Assembly: GCF_964204645.1 (NCBI RefSeq)
Contig: NC_134032.1
Coordinates: 12,890,275 to 12,954,274, forward strand
Reading direction: 5' to 3'
Origin: Tubulanus polymorphus
Taxonomy: Eukaryota > Nemertea > Palaeonemertea > Tubulaniformes > Tubulanidae
Length of the DNA: 64,000 nt
Every line of letters starts with the position of its first letter. The stretch's first letter is position 1. Positions 10,908 through 22,425 of this stretch are shown in pieces. The notes under the pieces were generated by a model. The model was not told where the DNA came from and made no database searches. It was given only the letters and a program-made list of their open reading frames with translations. Position numbers and translations under genes: made by a program.

Positions 10908-13737
10908 TTAGTTAATGACCGGTAGTAATTGGGCCCGATTTTGGGTTTGGTGTAAACTGTTCGACTGTCTCCTTTGCCGATTGAGGAGTTTCTGTTGTTT
11001 TTTGACGGTCTTCGGTATCAACGCTAAGTCAATTTCGTTCACGATATCCGCTCTCTTGATCGCGAGCAAAGCGTTCTTCAAATCGGCCATATTGGCGCGG
11101 GTATGTAGGCGGCGCCAGCGTTCTAAACTCTGTCTGGCCAGATCGACGGTTATGCCTCGGAAATTCGACTGATCTATATCGGCGATATCCGAGCTCAATA
11201 GCTCGTCCCCTCGGGTCGGAAAGAAAGGCAGGCTACGGTACAAAACGATCCAGTCCTTGTCGATGAAGCGAGCAGCGACGCGAATAGCCCGATCCAAAGC
11301 ATCTGAAAACAGAAAAAAATTCTCAATTATGTCTACAATATTGAAGTAGTGAAAGACTGCCAGATTTCACCACTGACAGTTCGTCATCATTGATAATTGA
11401 TTTACTTAATAGAGAAGCAAGGTCTCTATGAAATGTAATGGGAATTTAAGCGCTTATATAGTAACTGCTAGCGAACCTCGCGGATCCTAGCGAAATCCTC
11501 TGTTATTACAGTAGCAGTGCCATTATTGACCTAAGTATCTACATTGTTACTTCGTGAAATATCAATCTCATACAAACTACAAAGCAGCTCATTTTTTATT
11601 ATCCTTTTTGTTGAGATTATTAGTAATCATTTACCTATCTTTTTTCTTGAGCCTGGCGATTGATGTTTCGAATTGAGCAATGGTAAACCGTGGAATATTT
11701 TCTTCAACGTTTCGGGATTCGTTTTCAGAGTGTATACACGTTTCAGCGAATTGACGCATGCCTCAATTCGTTCCAGTTCGACGCACATTTTCCTGTATTC
11801 TGAGCGATTTTGTTTTAGTTCTTTGATTACTTCGTCCAATTTCTTTCGTGCGGCTGTGCCTGTGGAGAAACGATTAGACAGTGTTTCTCTAAATAAAGTC
11901 ATTAGTAACCAGTGGAAAGGTTTATGTAGGTATCAATCTGCGGTTTGGATAAACCCGCTTCAGGCATTCGCTGTTGTAGTTCCCGCCTGGACGATCGGTT
12001 AATGAAATTGTTCTGATAAAATATCTGTCTAAGGCCAAAAAAAATTGATACCTTGTTTCTCCGCTCTGCTGAGCTTAAATGTTGACCCGGCCGGCCGCCT
12101 ATCTACCCTATACATTACTTTTTTTTAAATCGTGATCAATTTCACCATAACAGACCCGGCCGCTATAGAAATGAACTGTTTATAAATTTTATCATATTTT
12201 ACAAAAATGACCCGGCCGCTGCGAAGAAACAAGGTATCATTTTTCTTTAGCCTAATTATCTGGTATTTTTAGTTTATTTGCGTTTAGAAATGTCTCGGAT
12301 GAAGTTCTAAACAATCACGTGATGTGTGTATAAACTGTTTTTGAAAGTGTGCCGATGAAATGTCTAATGTCTGGTGTTGATAGTTCATTTTCAGTTAAAA
12401 ATGTCTCAGGCGAAGTCCTGAACATGCGAAGTGTACACGATCAGTTTTTAAAAGTGTTCCGATGAAATGTATGGTGTTTGTAATCTATTTTCAATAGAAG
12501 ATATCTCATATGAAGTCTTGAATGCGAGTACGACCCAGGTAGCAGATTGATACCTGTATACTATACGGTTACGTTGCCATTTACCTCTATCTCTCTTTTC
12601 GTTTATCCAAACTTGTTTCGAATGGATATTCTCGACATCTCGACGAAAAGACTGAAGCTTTACTTTCATGTTCTTTATTTCCGAAACGAGCCGATCGTGT
12701 TGTTCGTTGTACTCGGCGGGCGACATCGAATCCGCGTTCTTTTTGATGTCGGCTTTACGCAATACTTTCACGTCCAATTCTAACTTGATGTTGTTTTCGA
12801 GCGCGACGGCTCGCGCCTCGTCGTCCATCAGTTTATCGTTTTTTCGAAGCAGCCTCGTGATTTCCTTCTCGAGCGCGGAATGTTCGCGTTTCGCGGCTTG
12901 AAATCTGTATTCCATCGCGTAGATTTTGTCTTGTTCTTCGCGTACTAGTTTCGCTTGTGCGGCCAGCTTCTTTTCCAGTTCGGCCAAATCGAATTTGACG
13001 AAACTGGCGTACGAGCTATCCAAATCGATCCATTTCTTCAAAGCGGCGCAGGCGGATCTGACCTTTTCGACGCATTCGGGAAAAATAAGCAGGAATGGAA
13101 TCTGAGCCGTTTGAGTTTTGTAACCTAGTTCTTGGACACTCGGCGAAAAGTCTCCGAATCTTAAACCGGTCGTTTTGAACTTCGGCGCCAACTCGCCGAT
13201 TCCGTCGATACAAGCGCGGATTTTTTGAACGAATCCTTTCCGCGAGGAGTCGTAATGCAAGGCGCATTCGACGTACGGATCGTTCAACTTCGAATTGCAG
13301 AAACTCAAACAGTATTTCGCGGCGTATTTCAGAATATTTTCGAGAGCTTGAATGCAACCGTCGAACGCGGACGGTACGTTCAACATAACCTTAGCTACGG
13401 CGTCGCCAGTCATGTGCACGTTGCTGATGTTCACCAGCGGTTGTTCTCCGGGTATGACGACTTTCTCCTCCATGGCGTCTATCTGCCACATCCAATTAAT
13501 CTCGGTAACGCCGGCCGCCGCCATGACACTCGTAATAGCGTGGCGCCAGTGTCGTATTTCCGTTTCCGGCTGCCCGTTGCCGTAGTACAGACGTTTGACG
13601 ACATCCAGCGCGCTCTCTACGTCATCGACGGCTTGCGCGAGGACGCCGTGTACTGCCTGCAGCGACTGGGGTCGTTCGTTTCCCAGACTGGACAGAGTCT
13701 GTCGTTTACGCCAAAATGACAGCGTTGTCGGAGGCAT
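10908..13737 (-). CDS. Coiled-coil Death-domain protein, 590 aa, three coding exons
   Basis: Exons read on the minus strand are 13737-12585, 11859-11635 and 11302-10908. Both introns are GT-AG, both interrupt the frame in phase 1, and the joined length (1773 nt) is an exact multiple of three. Residues about 1-240 are helical with conserved Trp and Cys. Residues about 250-440 are a long Lys/Glu-rich coiled coil. Residues about 463-553 match a Death domain: helix 1 ends in D-K-D-W (W477), the ISxxDID-like helix 2-3 region follows, then L-E-R-W (W522) and the terminal A-L-L-A-I-K-R-A-D-I-V helix. Death domains form homotypic signalling assemblies, so an adaptor or scaffold role in the cytosol is likely (inference). 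No kinase, caspase or Toll domain is present. A 5' UTR acceptor lies at 13762 and a matching GTGAGT donor at 14898. A poly(A) signal lies at 10674-10679 (-). Open sequence past 12585 on the minus strand is intron read-through. Confidence 0.85.
11924..12562. mobile_element. Inverted-ended repeat with internal ~105 bp units, in intron 1 of the Death-domain gene
   Basis: The left end GGTATCAATCTGC and right end GCAGATTGATACC are inverted repeats, each flanked on its outer side by TGTA, a possible 4 bp target duplication. Inside, at 12290-12545, are about two and a half tandem units of roughly 105 bp containing TGTCTCAGGCGAAGTCCTGA and ATGAAATGTCTAATGTCTGG. The same unit recurs at 20280, 23380, 38850 and 45820. 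A second small element is nested at 12030-12252. Confidence 0.6.
12030..12252. mobile_element. MITE-like element, GATACC terminal inverted repeats, copy 1
   Basis: The terminal inverted repeats are TGATACCTTGTTTC and GAAACAAGGTATCA, extended outward by AAGGCCAAAA and TTTTCTTTAGCCT. The interior contains CCGGCCGCCTATCTACCCTA and CAGACCCGGCCG, both shared with the copy at 14287. There is no coding capacity. Confidence 0.75.
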
Positions 13738-13761
13738 CCTTGTTCGTTCGGTCGATATTCA

Positions 13762-14286
13762 CTGAAAATTAATGACTGGCGTTATAACCATTGATGAAAT
13801 ACTCTGAGTCCGAGTTGTTCAGATAAAATGAAATCCAACAATGAACGAGTCAGAAATGTTCCCTCGAGCTATTTGTATTCGACGTTTTGACTATGCCCTA
13901 ACAGCCATCTTCTTCGGGAATACCGATGTTCTTGGTGCAGCATTTCCGAAGATGATTAGTCGAATAGCTCGTTCATTCGCGAGTCGAAGCTCTAAGAAAC
14001 ATTTCAGACACTTTTCATCCTTGGTATTTGTATTTTTACTCAGTAGCTACAAATTAGTTTTTCGGGAGACGGTTTGTGATTATGTTTTCGCATGAACCCT
14101 CGTCTCATCGCTACGGGGTTCACTGACCTCTCATTATCCAGAATGACGCAAACGTCAGTTTATATCCTGTAATCAGGCTAAATACGTAAACTATTATATA
14201 TAATGCTTACTCGATTAAGCGCTATCAACCCATTGATTGGTAAGAGCTACACTTCGGCTTAAAAATCTACGATTATAAATCATGTT
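13762..14286. other. 5' UTR intron of the Death-domain gene; decayed hammerhead-like repeat
   Basis: Around 13880-13935 the minus strand reads CCGAAGAAGATGGCTGTTAG and then ATAGTCAAAACGTC. This is recognisable as a decayed relative of the hammerhead-like repeats at 34.0 and 57.4 kb but lacks the intact core. Confidence 0.4.
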
Positions 14287-14494
14287 AGGCTAAAAACGAT
14301 ACCTTTCTTATAATTTCTACTGAGCTTATTAAACGTTGAATCGGCCGCCTATCTACCCTGTACATAACGTTTTTTTTTTCAAAATCGGGATCAAGCTAAC
14401 CACAACAGACCCGCCAGAGAAATGAACTGATATCAAAAATTTTGCGGTTTACGAAATGACCCGACCGATTAGGAGAAGCAATGTATCATTTTAG
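14287..14494. mobile_element. MITE-like element, GATACC terminal inverted repeats, copy 2
   Basis: Diverged copy of 12030-12252, with ends GGCTAAAAACGATACC and GTATCATTTTAGC and an interior with CGGCCGCCTATCTACCCTGT. Both copies lie in introns of the same Death-domain gene. Confidence 0.7.
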
Positions 14495-14897
14495 CATTAG
14501 TTTTAAAAGCAGATCAGATCAGTAAAACTCCAGATACATGCTGCAATGCTCAGCCCAAGTCGATTTAACTTGTTTCAAATCAATACAGAACACGGTCGTA
14601 AACTTATTTATACGTGTAGTTCTATTATTTCAGAAATCCATCATCATTATTAACTTCAACCGGATTTTTTTTCAAGGGGTCTGAACATCCATAGTTATCG
14701 CACAGCCTTTATGGCTGTGTTTATCAACAATTGGCTATATCCATATGATGAATGTTTGTAACCTAAGTTGAATTGATGATGAAGTGAAGATTATTATCAT
14801 CATTATCATTAGTTGTACATTCATTCACAAAACAAATTTCTAAGAAGCGATAACAAGAAAACGGTTTGTTACCAAATTATTTTCTCGAATACTCACC

Positions 14898-15010
14898 CCA
14901 ATTTAACGCCTAAATCGACGGCAATGTTTGACAACAAGTCGGCGGTCAATGGATAGCGATATGTATATTAATATATCAACTCCTACTCGTTTCTATATAA
15001 CCAGTACTCG
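14898..15010 (-). promoter_or_regulatory. Possible non-coding first exon and promoter of the Death-domain gene
   Basis: A minus-strand GTGAGT donor at 14898 is preceded by about 100 bp that includes a TTATATAG motif near 14993-15000. It pairs plausibly with the UTR acceptor at 13762. No transcript evidence is available. Confidence 0.35.
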
Positions 15011-16729
15011 CGTATTGTTTCGCTTCAACCGTACAGTTTTACCGAATTAAGCTTCTAAGAACGTTTCGGACACGGATGGTTGTTTATGGGGGTTGAAACT
15101 ATTCTTCCGAGGAAGTTTACTCAGCGTATTGACTGAATGTAAAATGGTCACTGTATATTAACACGCTATTAAAAGCGCGCGTACGCGTAAATGAATCGAA
15201 CTTAAGAAATTAGGTTGAAGTATAGAATACGATTTAGTTGTTAGAGTTTATTTTTCAAGAGATATTAAAACAAATGTTCATGCGTAGAATATCATAAAAC
15301 TATAAAACACTTCAGTCAACAAGATGTTGGGAAGCCCAGGAAGCATAAATACGTGTATGAAATAATCAGTCATCTTGTTCTGTGGACTGAAAGTAAAAGT
15401 CAAGTCGTCTTTATTTTCATGTTTACTTCATTCTCTTCGTTATCACCGATAACGTAGTTTTGCGAGATTCAAATTCGAATGTTTGAAAATATATGGACTG
15501 ATCCATCAGATCCATCGACTTCGATAACGGTTCATTAATGCAATCTGATTATTAAACGCACGTATAATACGGCCGTTTGATTAAATATTTCTTTTTTTTC
15601 GACAATTTTTCAGTCATTTCTATTCAATTTCGAACTTAAATTCACTACTTTATCATATAAGTATAATGTATATTCCCACAGTAACTTTGCTTTTGAGTTG
15701 TTTGGTCTGTAACTGCTTTTTGCTGTATACTACTCTAATAGTTTGTATTACCTAAATGTTCTCTTTGTTCTGGAATATATTATCTCATAATTCTGTTTGA
15801 TGACATTTAGTATTCCCGAAAGACGACTATTAGGATAAACTCGAAACGCTGAATAAATATCAGCTCGACGAAGCGATTCGCGAACAAAGTGATTCATCAA
15901 CGGTTTTTAAAAAGAAGATTCGATATAATCCTTCTCACTGGCGATATAAATGATTTAGTTACAATACTCGGGTCGACATGATAATTATAGGCATACTTTG
16001 CGATGAAAACAAATATGCGCGTCACCCGTACGACCGTTTCACGCAAACAATAACAATAATTCAACTTTTTCATCATCGCATAAACGAGCTGTAATTTTGT
16101 TTGATTACCGGCAGTAATTCGGCGTCATTCGATCAGGAAAAAATGTCTATTGACGAAACTCATTGTGTGTGATTGTTCTTTGAAGTGGATGTTATATCAG
16201 AGGGGTGTTACACATATGAGGCGTCAAATGAAGTTCGGTGTTAAGTTGTGTTAGAACTGAGCAATTTGAAGAACTAAAAAGAGGTGAGTGTTTTGAGAAT
16301 ATTGTGTTCAACGGGATATCTTCTTTATATCTTTCTACCGAATTGTGCGTGGTGTTACGTGAAGGAATATGCAACTCACAAAACGAAGAGAAACCTATAA
16401 TCAAAAAGATTAAACTAAGCGAGCCATTTCCGATATAGTCACCACTCGCTTTAGGTTATCTTTTTCTTTCTAAATTGTGGGTTTTCTTCAATTCAAAAAT
16501 AGACTGTCACTAATTGTCAATGGCCCAATTGCTAATAGGCTAGTTGCGTAGTGACTTTTGCATAACTTCTGTTTTCAAACTTTCCAATGTACTTTCCGCT
16601 GCCTTAAAAGATACGAAGAAAATAACATGATGATGATCGCTTTGAGCTTCATATTGTCTGTGAATCGATTTCGAGAGAGGTTTCACATCAAACGCATTTT
16701 GATAATATTCATCATGTTTCTTATTACAG
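15011..16729. other. Intergenic
   Basis: AT-rich with short remnants of the CGAAACG..GAATAAA repeat near 15805-15860. No gene is supported; the short ORFs at 16192-16438 overlap on opposite strands and lack features. Confidence 0.45.
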
Positions 16730-16748
16730 TCGTATCCATCCCTCGGAA

Positions 16749-17918
16749 ATGATGACGTACACCATATTCTTCGCAGTTTTTCTACTGGGGATTTCCTGCA
16801 CCCAATGTGCCGTTATGCAACTACGCCCAGGTATGGTTTCACTGAATCCCGTCATATTTTCTATTATTCAATTGCAGCGCTAGCTTTTGCAGCGGACGAC
16901 AATACGAGCGCCCAGTCTAACATCAATTTTAATCAACTTTGAACTGGACTTAAAGTATTCTCATTTGATATAAGTGGAATCATCTATTGCCATTGATATC
17001 CTCACTGGCCCCAAGTAGAGTCCTCTATTGCACACTAGCGACACCTGGTGGGTCCTCGCTTGGCACACGTGGAATCCTCTATTGCCAGAGTAGCTTTGAT
17101 GTTTTCCCTTTCTTTCATTGAATTCAATCATCGTCTTCAGGTATGTGTGCAGAAATGTTTGCGGACCGTTCGGAGTTCAATGAAGCGACGCGACAATTCG
17201 AACGCTACAACCGCACGAGTTGCACGACTTGTTACTGTGACGAAGACAAGTCCGGTGGCGAATGCCATAGGTACGTTTAGTTTTAGATGCCTATAATTTC
17301 TATGTATTGCGGTTGAGCAGAACAATAAGGCAGGTCAACGAGGGGTGTTTTTGGTTTCGTTCTAAGTACCTGACGACAAAAATGCAGTAGACTCTGCTTG
17401 AGTCTAACCTTTTGCAGGCACATTGTGTGATACGAGAATTAATTACATGTTATAGTATAAACGTTTCAATGTTTAAAAAAAAACTATTCCAGGACAAACC
17501 GGGAAAAACGGTTATTTCTAAGTTGATCAGATCGAATATTCATTTTTCGAGAAATAAGAGAGTTTGCGTAATCAGCCCTAAACTAAATACCGCTTTCGCA
17601 GGCACGCAAATAAAGCGCATTGTCCAGACGACCAATAGAACCACTTGCATCCACTTGGATAGTGCTACGAGCAATCAATTATTTGAATTTTTTAGCTGCG
17701 GACAAGTAGCATATATGCAGCCACCTTGCGAGGCTTTGCAGTGGTCGAAAGAGGGCTGTTATCTAGTCGATCCATACGTCGTTCGCGAGACCCAAAGCGA
17801 ATGTTGCTCCCATCAGAAAGTCTGCTCGACAGGAAAATACTCGAAATACTTCGACCGACAACGATTCGAGCTGATTAAAACGCAGGCTGCTAAATTTTGT
17901 AGAAAAAATGGAAATTAA
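16749..17918 (+). CDS. Cysteine-rich secreted protein, 144 aa, three exons
   Basis: Coding exons are 16749-16830, 17141-17270 and 17696-17918. Donors are CAG|GTATGG and TAG|GTACGT; acceptors are TCTTCAG and TTTTTTAG. Phases 1 and 2 match, giving 435 nt. A 5' UTR acceptor (TTATTACAG) lies at 16729. Two adjacent ATG codons open a signal peptide of about 20 residues (hydrophobic core F-F-A-V-F-L-L-G). Exon 2 carries a Cys-x2-Cys-x-Cys cluster followed by Gly-Gly-Glu-Cys, reminiscent of von Willebrand factor C-type modules. Exon 3 adds eight cysteines, including Cys-Cys. The mature protein is therefore a disulfide-rich extracellular polypeptide, possibly an immune or shell/mucus-type factor (speculative). 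An alternative acceptor at 17601 would give a shorter product ending after about 11 residues. AATAAA follows at 18207. Confidence 0.65.
16955..17095. repeat. Single diverged copy of the ~75 bp CCTCTATTGC repeat
   Basis: Within intron 1 of the cysteine-rich gene. It shares GTGGAATCCTCTATTGC and ACACTAGCGACACCTGGTGG with the tandem array at 36190-36420. Confidence 0.7.
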
Positions 17919-18206
17919 GTTCGCCTACTCTATCGTAGATAGCGGACCTCACCTGCGGCCTGTATGTGCGGTCAAGGCATAGGTCTGAGGTCGGTTTAAG
18001 AATCTAATAGTTCTACAACTAATTTTGAAATTTATCACGGCAAGTTTATGATTTTTGAGACCACTTTTGGATTTTTGGAGGTAAACAGGTCAAAGCTTCA
18101 CGAATAAGTTAAACTCATATTTTTCGTTTAGTTGCTTTTAATTTGGTAGTTTACTACATATATTGCAGTTGTACAGAGCACAATCAATTGATTTCATTAT
18201 TATTGT

Positions 18207-18212
18207 AATAAA
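18207..18212 (+). terminator. Poly(A) signal of the cysteine-rich secreted gene
   Basis: AATAAA about 290 bp after the stop at 17918. Confidence 0.45.
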
Positions 18213-18339
18213 CCGCAATTATTATGGTAAAAGGATCCACTATATTTTCTCTTCGTTATTCAATGAACCTCTGATCTCGACTTTTCATTTCCCCTCTCAA
18301 CAATCCTGACACGTATGTTTCACGGAAATAATTCGATGT

Positions 18340-18430
18340 ATCGATAAACTGTGAGTCAGCCGCTATCAGGATTCGAACCATCATTCGAGGTCTTTACGCA
18401 TTACGCCATCGTTCCTATTATCGAATAATC
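18340..18430 (-). repeat. tRNA-related SINE fragment
   Basis: The minus strand reads GGTTCGAATCCTGATAGCGG, a good RNA polymerase III B box, preceded by degenerate sequence. No cloverleaf can be drawn, so this is a SINE-type remnant and not a tRNA gene. Confidence 0.45.
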
Positions 18431-19519
18431 GTCAAAGCGATATGAAGCCTTCATGGCGAATCACTGAAACTATGCATACGCCGCGACAGATACTGCGGTG
18501 AGGTGACCAGATGCTTTCTCGATTCGCCGTTGTCGTGTTTACACACCTGACACATGCTTTTTCACTTGATTACTTCTATTAGATTTCAATATCTGCTGCA
18601 CATGGTTAGAATGTCGAAGATCGCTATATCGAATTACGTTTATATACGTGGAAATAATTATCTAACATCATCGTTAATCGGATTATCATATAAAGTCAAC
18701 CTCCGATATACCGCAAAACGTCCCCAACAACTTACAAACTTCTAAATCCCTGAGTGAACTTAAATATAAATTCAAAAATAACACAATCTCTCGCTATATG
18801 ATTTAGTGTTAATGATTCGCAATTTTCTTATTCATTATTATTATGAATGCTGCTTGCTGAGTGGTCGAGTTGTTCTCATAGCATCCACTCCTTCTTAATC
18901 GGAGAAAGAAACCCCGATCACGCTAATAATATATTAAGCGCTGCTCAGCGGTTCGGGAATGGAGAAAACCTGACGCGCGATTAGCTCGGGTCAATCGCGC
19001 CGTGCCAGACACTGACCAATTCAGCACGAACAGGGCCGTATCTAGCATTTGAATGTTGGGAAGGCAGAGAAACCCGAAAAAAGGACAGTTGCCTTCAGTC
19101 AAAAACCGATAAAACGATTCTTCTTTTCACGCTCTCAGAAAAACTCTGTTTTAGGCCTATAACAAAATGCTTGTCAGTCACAAATGAAGGATTCTACATT
19201 GAATTTCTATGGGATTTAACAATAAATTTTTTATAAAGGGCAATTTGCCGAAATTACTGGGTAGAACTGTCCCCGCCCAACGGTGTGGCCAGCGTATCCG
19301 CGGCGCCAGTGTGCCACACAGTCACAGTCGAAAAGGAACCTTCGATATGAATATGAATTTGTCAACATTCCTAACGTCCGAATTCGTCCACACGATGCGC
19401 TTACTCGTGAACACCTGTTGCTTTAACGATCATGTCCGGTTTGTTTAGATTCGATTGTTTAATGAGTGTCCTATCCCCGAAGCAAACAAACACACGTGGC
19501 CATCCTCGCCCAGAAAGCT
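18431..19519. other. Intergenic upstream of the fibronectin type II gene
   Basis: Short ORFs at 18554 and 19209 lack supporting features. The segment ends at the TATA box of the next gene. Confidence 0.4.
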
Positions 19520-19588
19520 CTATAAAACCTGGTCTTTCCTTGGACATTCAATTGAAGTAATTGTCACGTACGGAACTGGCAGATTGAG
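19520..19588 (+). promoter_or_regulatory. TATA promoter and non-coding first exon of the FN2 gene
   Basis: CTATAAAA lies at 19520-19527. About 25-30 bp downstream, near 19550, is a likely transcription start (CATTCAATTG). The short leader ends at GAG|GTGAGT (19588/19589), and the acceptor CTTTCAG at 19972 joins it to the coding exon, whose ATG is at 19979. TATA box, spacing, leader and splice sites fit together as one promoter. Confidence 0.7.
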
Positions 19589-19978
19589 GTGAGTAAACTG
19601 TTAACTAGGCAAGTACCTCCTCGCATCTACCTAATACAACTAATCTGTATTAGGCAATTTGAACTTGACTTAGAATGTGCTGATAATTGTTTTTTTGTTT
19701 GTTATTTTCAAGTAATTTTGTATTTTCTAACTAAGTGTTTGCCGATATCTCATATTCCGATCTCGAGAGGTAGATTTTCGTACCGTGGCAGAGTATCGGT
19801 GCCACAACAGGTTCAGATTCTGCTGGGGGAGGTGTACTAATCTTTGATGCCGCTGACATTAGCTTGGTAGCTGCGCACGGCAAGCAAGTGCGCGATGAGA
19901 TTTCAGAAACAGTTGATTTTGTCCTGGGACACCCGTAGTATCAATGATAACAAGCTACACCGTTTCTTTCAGCGCAAA

Positions 19979-22390
19979 ATGAAGCTGTACGCACTCACCG
20001 TGTTTTGCTGTGTGGCACTCGTGGCCGTAGTTTCTGCCGCCAAGTCTTATGGTAAGTTATATAGATTTTGAATTTGCATTTGTTAGCATTCGAAGAACGC
20101 TCCTGTAATAAAAGTGTATATGGATCAATCTGGGGCCATTTGCTTAAAAAAAGGTTAGAGAGAAAGCTAAAAGAAAAATACCACGGTAACGATTCCACTG
20201 GCTTACTCTTATCAACTTTTGATGAACTGACCCTAGCCGCATATAGAACCATCCCTCAAAAAATCACTATTACAGTGCGTTCTTCGCAATCATTTGGTGG
20301 GGTTATAAAATGTCTCATGTCTGGTGGCATTTCTAGTCTATTTTGTACGTTCATTCTCAATCAAAAATGTCTCGGGCGACGTTCTTCATCAATGCGATCG
20401 ATGACGATAAGAATGGTTGATGAGATATCTAATGTCTAATCGCAGGGTCCAGGCTGCAGATTGATAGCCGCAAGAATTCAAATACTCTGTAACCAGTAAT
20501 TATGTTTATCGAGATAAATTCATAGGTTATATTATTCATGTTTCTCTTCGACAGTCACACAAGGCGGTAACGCAGGCGGTGCAATGTGCAGGTTTCCATT
20601 CACCTTCCAAGGTAAAAAGTATTACAACTGTACCCGTCTTTTCTCCAACAACGTGCCCTGGTGCGGAGTAACTTTGGACTACGACACGGACAAGAGATGG
20701 GGATACTGTGGTAAGTGTTTGATTCGAAAGTGTGTTTTTTTCACAATGTCCACAACTAATGTTATCGATGATACACAACACGCGCTTTTTGCGAAGTAAT
20801 CGTTCCAACTCCTCTCTCCTCGGGCGATTGAACATCCAAGCTACAATACTCACTTCGAATTGATTCGGAAGAAAAGTTATGAGAACAAACCGCCAATACT
20901 AAGGCAACGCAAGGAAAAAAACATCAGTTAATACTATTATTCAGCTGACGTTTTGTAGCCCATCTTGGAGTATCAATTCTGTAAAGTATTTCTCAATGAT
21001 TGGACGTGATGTGCCCAATAAGTCAGCTGAATGACCATATCATATTAGTATACTTTCAAAAATACACAATGTCTTATTTTCATATGATGTACAGTTTGAC
21101 GCTTTCAGGGAATGACCCCCATGTGTCAGGAAAGATATATATTTTTTTCCTATATGCCTCCAGTATAAGCGATATGGATAGTATTTTGCCTAGGGACACT
21201 ATTATATATGGGGTTTGATAAAAAATCCCACAAGAAAAGGAGTTCGAAATGTTTCCTTGAGCTCACGGTTAATTCGACGGTAGGATTTAAGGGAAATCGA
21301 AACGTTGAATAAACCATCAGTCCAAGGAAACTTTTCGGACTTTTTTCCTTTCAGTTCAGTGCTTGGCAATTTCCAAGTACAGCTCCAAAGGCTCCCGCTG
21401 GATACATCTTCAAACATCTCATATTTTGACTTGCAAAATAGCCTATTTAAAATGTAGTAAAATAAAGATGAATTCAATATGTTCATTATAATTATCATCG
21501 TTATCTCTAATTCTAGTTCAAGACGATGAATCTTGCGACTGCAACTACAGCAATGGTGGTTGTTACGTGGTTAAAGCCGCCCCGTGGAACAAGGCTTGTA
21601 AATGCCGCTACAGAGGAGCGTGGACTTGCAGCGGTTCGGTGACCACGTGCATGCGTCCGGGCAGTCCTGAATGTCAGAATCCGACTAAATCGTTCGCATC
21701 ATGCTTGAACGGTGGCGGTGACTGTCAAGGTAATTATGATGATTACTGTTATCATCATCATCATCATCATCATAATCTTTTACTGTGATATGCAGTCGAT
21801 GTTCTATGATAGGTTTACTCCTATCGTAGTCAACCTCTTAACCAATTATTTTCGGGTTCACACGATACGTTGTCTTTTTTGGTGCCGGTCGCCACATCAG
21901 ATTCGAATCCCGTCATATCAAAATTTTCCATAATTCCCGTTCTTGAACGTGGTCCATCGGTGCAGAAAACCCGTTATCGGTACTTTGCTGCCATATTTGA
22001 TTTAGGTATCATCATTAACTCTGTGATATCGATGCACCGTGCGTCTCCCAGTGAATACATTCTGCTGACTTGCTCTGGCACCCTTGTAATTTATGTCAAA
22101 ATCAAAATTTCATTCATGATCATGTTATGTTAAAGTACTATTATCATAATAATTATCATCTTTGTTATCATCATTAAGGTTACAAATGCGATTGCGATTA
22201 TAAACGCGGCGGCTGTAAGATCAGCTCGGTTCCGACCAGCGGATCGGCGTGCAAGTGCATATACAAGGGCTTCTGGACCTGCCGCGGACAGAGCGTGAAA
22301 TGCAAGAACGAAAAAGACGCTAAGTGCATAAAACCAGATTTTTCATATGCCACTTGCAAGTTAGGCGGTGGTGATTGCGGTGGCTATTAG
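19979..22390 (+). CDS. Secreted fibronectin type II protein with two cysteine-rich repeats, 217 aa
   Basis: Coding exons are 19979-20051, 20555-20710, 21517-21729 and 22179-22390. All junctions are phase 1 and the sum, 654 nt, keeps the frame. Residues 1-21 are a signal peptide. Exon 2 is one fibronectin type II domain: Cys36-R-F-P-F, Y-Y-N-Cys50, W-Cys61, then Y-D-T-D and W-G-Y-Cys76. Exons 3 and 4 each encode a paralogous module of about 70 residues with the order C-x-C-x-Y-x3-GGC, CKCxYxGxWTC, a spaced Cys, and a closing G-G-G-D-C-x-G. The modules are an exon duplication within the gene. FN2 domains bind collagen or glycans; the repeats resemble short secreted proteins annotated in bivalves as IDLSRF-like peptide (from memory, unchecked). 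Poly(A) signal at 22420. Symmetrical phase-1 exons fit exon shuffling. Confidence 0.9.
20280..20480. repeat. 105 bp-unit repeat fragment in intron 2 of the FN2 gene
   Basis: Contains TGTCTGGTGGC, AAAAATGTCTCGGGCGACG and the terminal GGCTGCAGATTGATA. It is the same family as 11924-12562. Confidence 0.6.
21240..21350 (+). repeat. Decayed hammerhead-like element in intron 3 of the FN2 gene
   Basis: Contains AATCGAAACGTTGAATAAAC followed by CTTTTCGGACTTTTTT, the same tail as the palindrome at 57.4 kb, but the CTGANGA box is lost. Confidence 0.5.
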
Positions 22391-22419
22391 AATGCTAATT
22401 ATCTATCAGTTCGGGTCTG

Positions 22420-22425
22420 AATAAA
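22420..22425 (+). terminator. Poly(A) signal of the FN2 gene
   Basis: AATAAA 30 bp after the stop codon, ideally placed. Confidence 0.7.

Noticed and set aside
12448-12584. C-terminal extension of the large Death-domain gene exon
   Set aside because: Lies beyond the GTAAAT donor and runs into an interspersed repeat. The phase-1 joins to the next two exons explain the protein better.
13016-13719. ORFs in other frames over the Death-domain gene (113, 164 and 77 codons)
   Set aside because: Shadows of the real exon.
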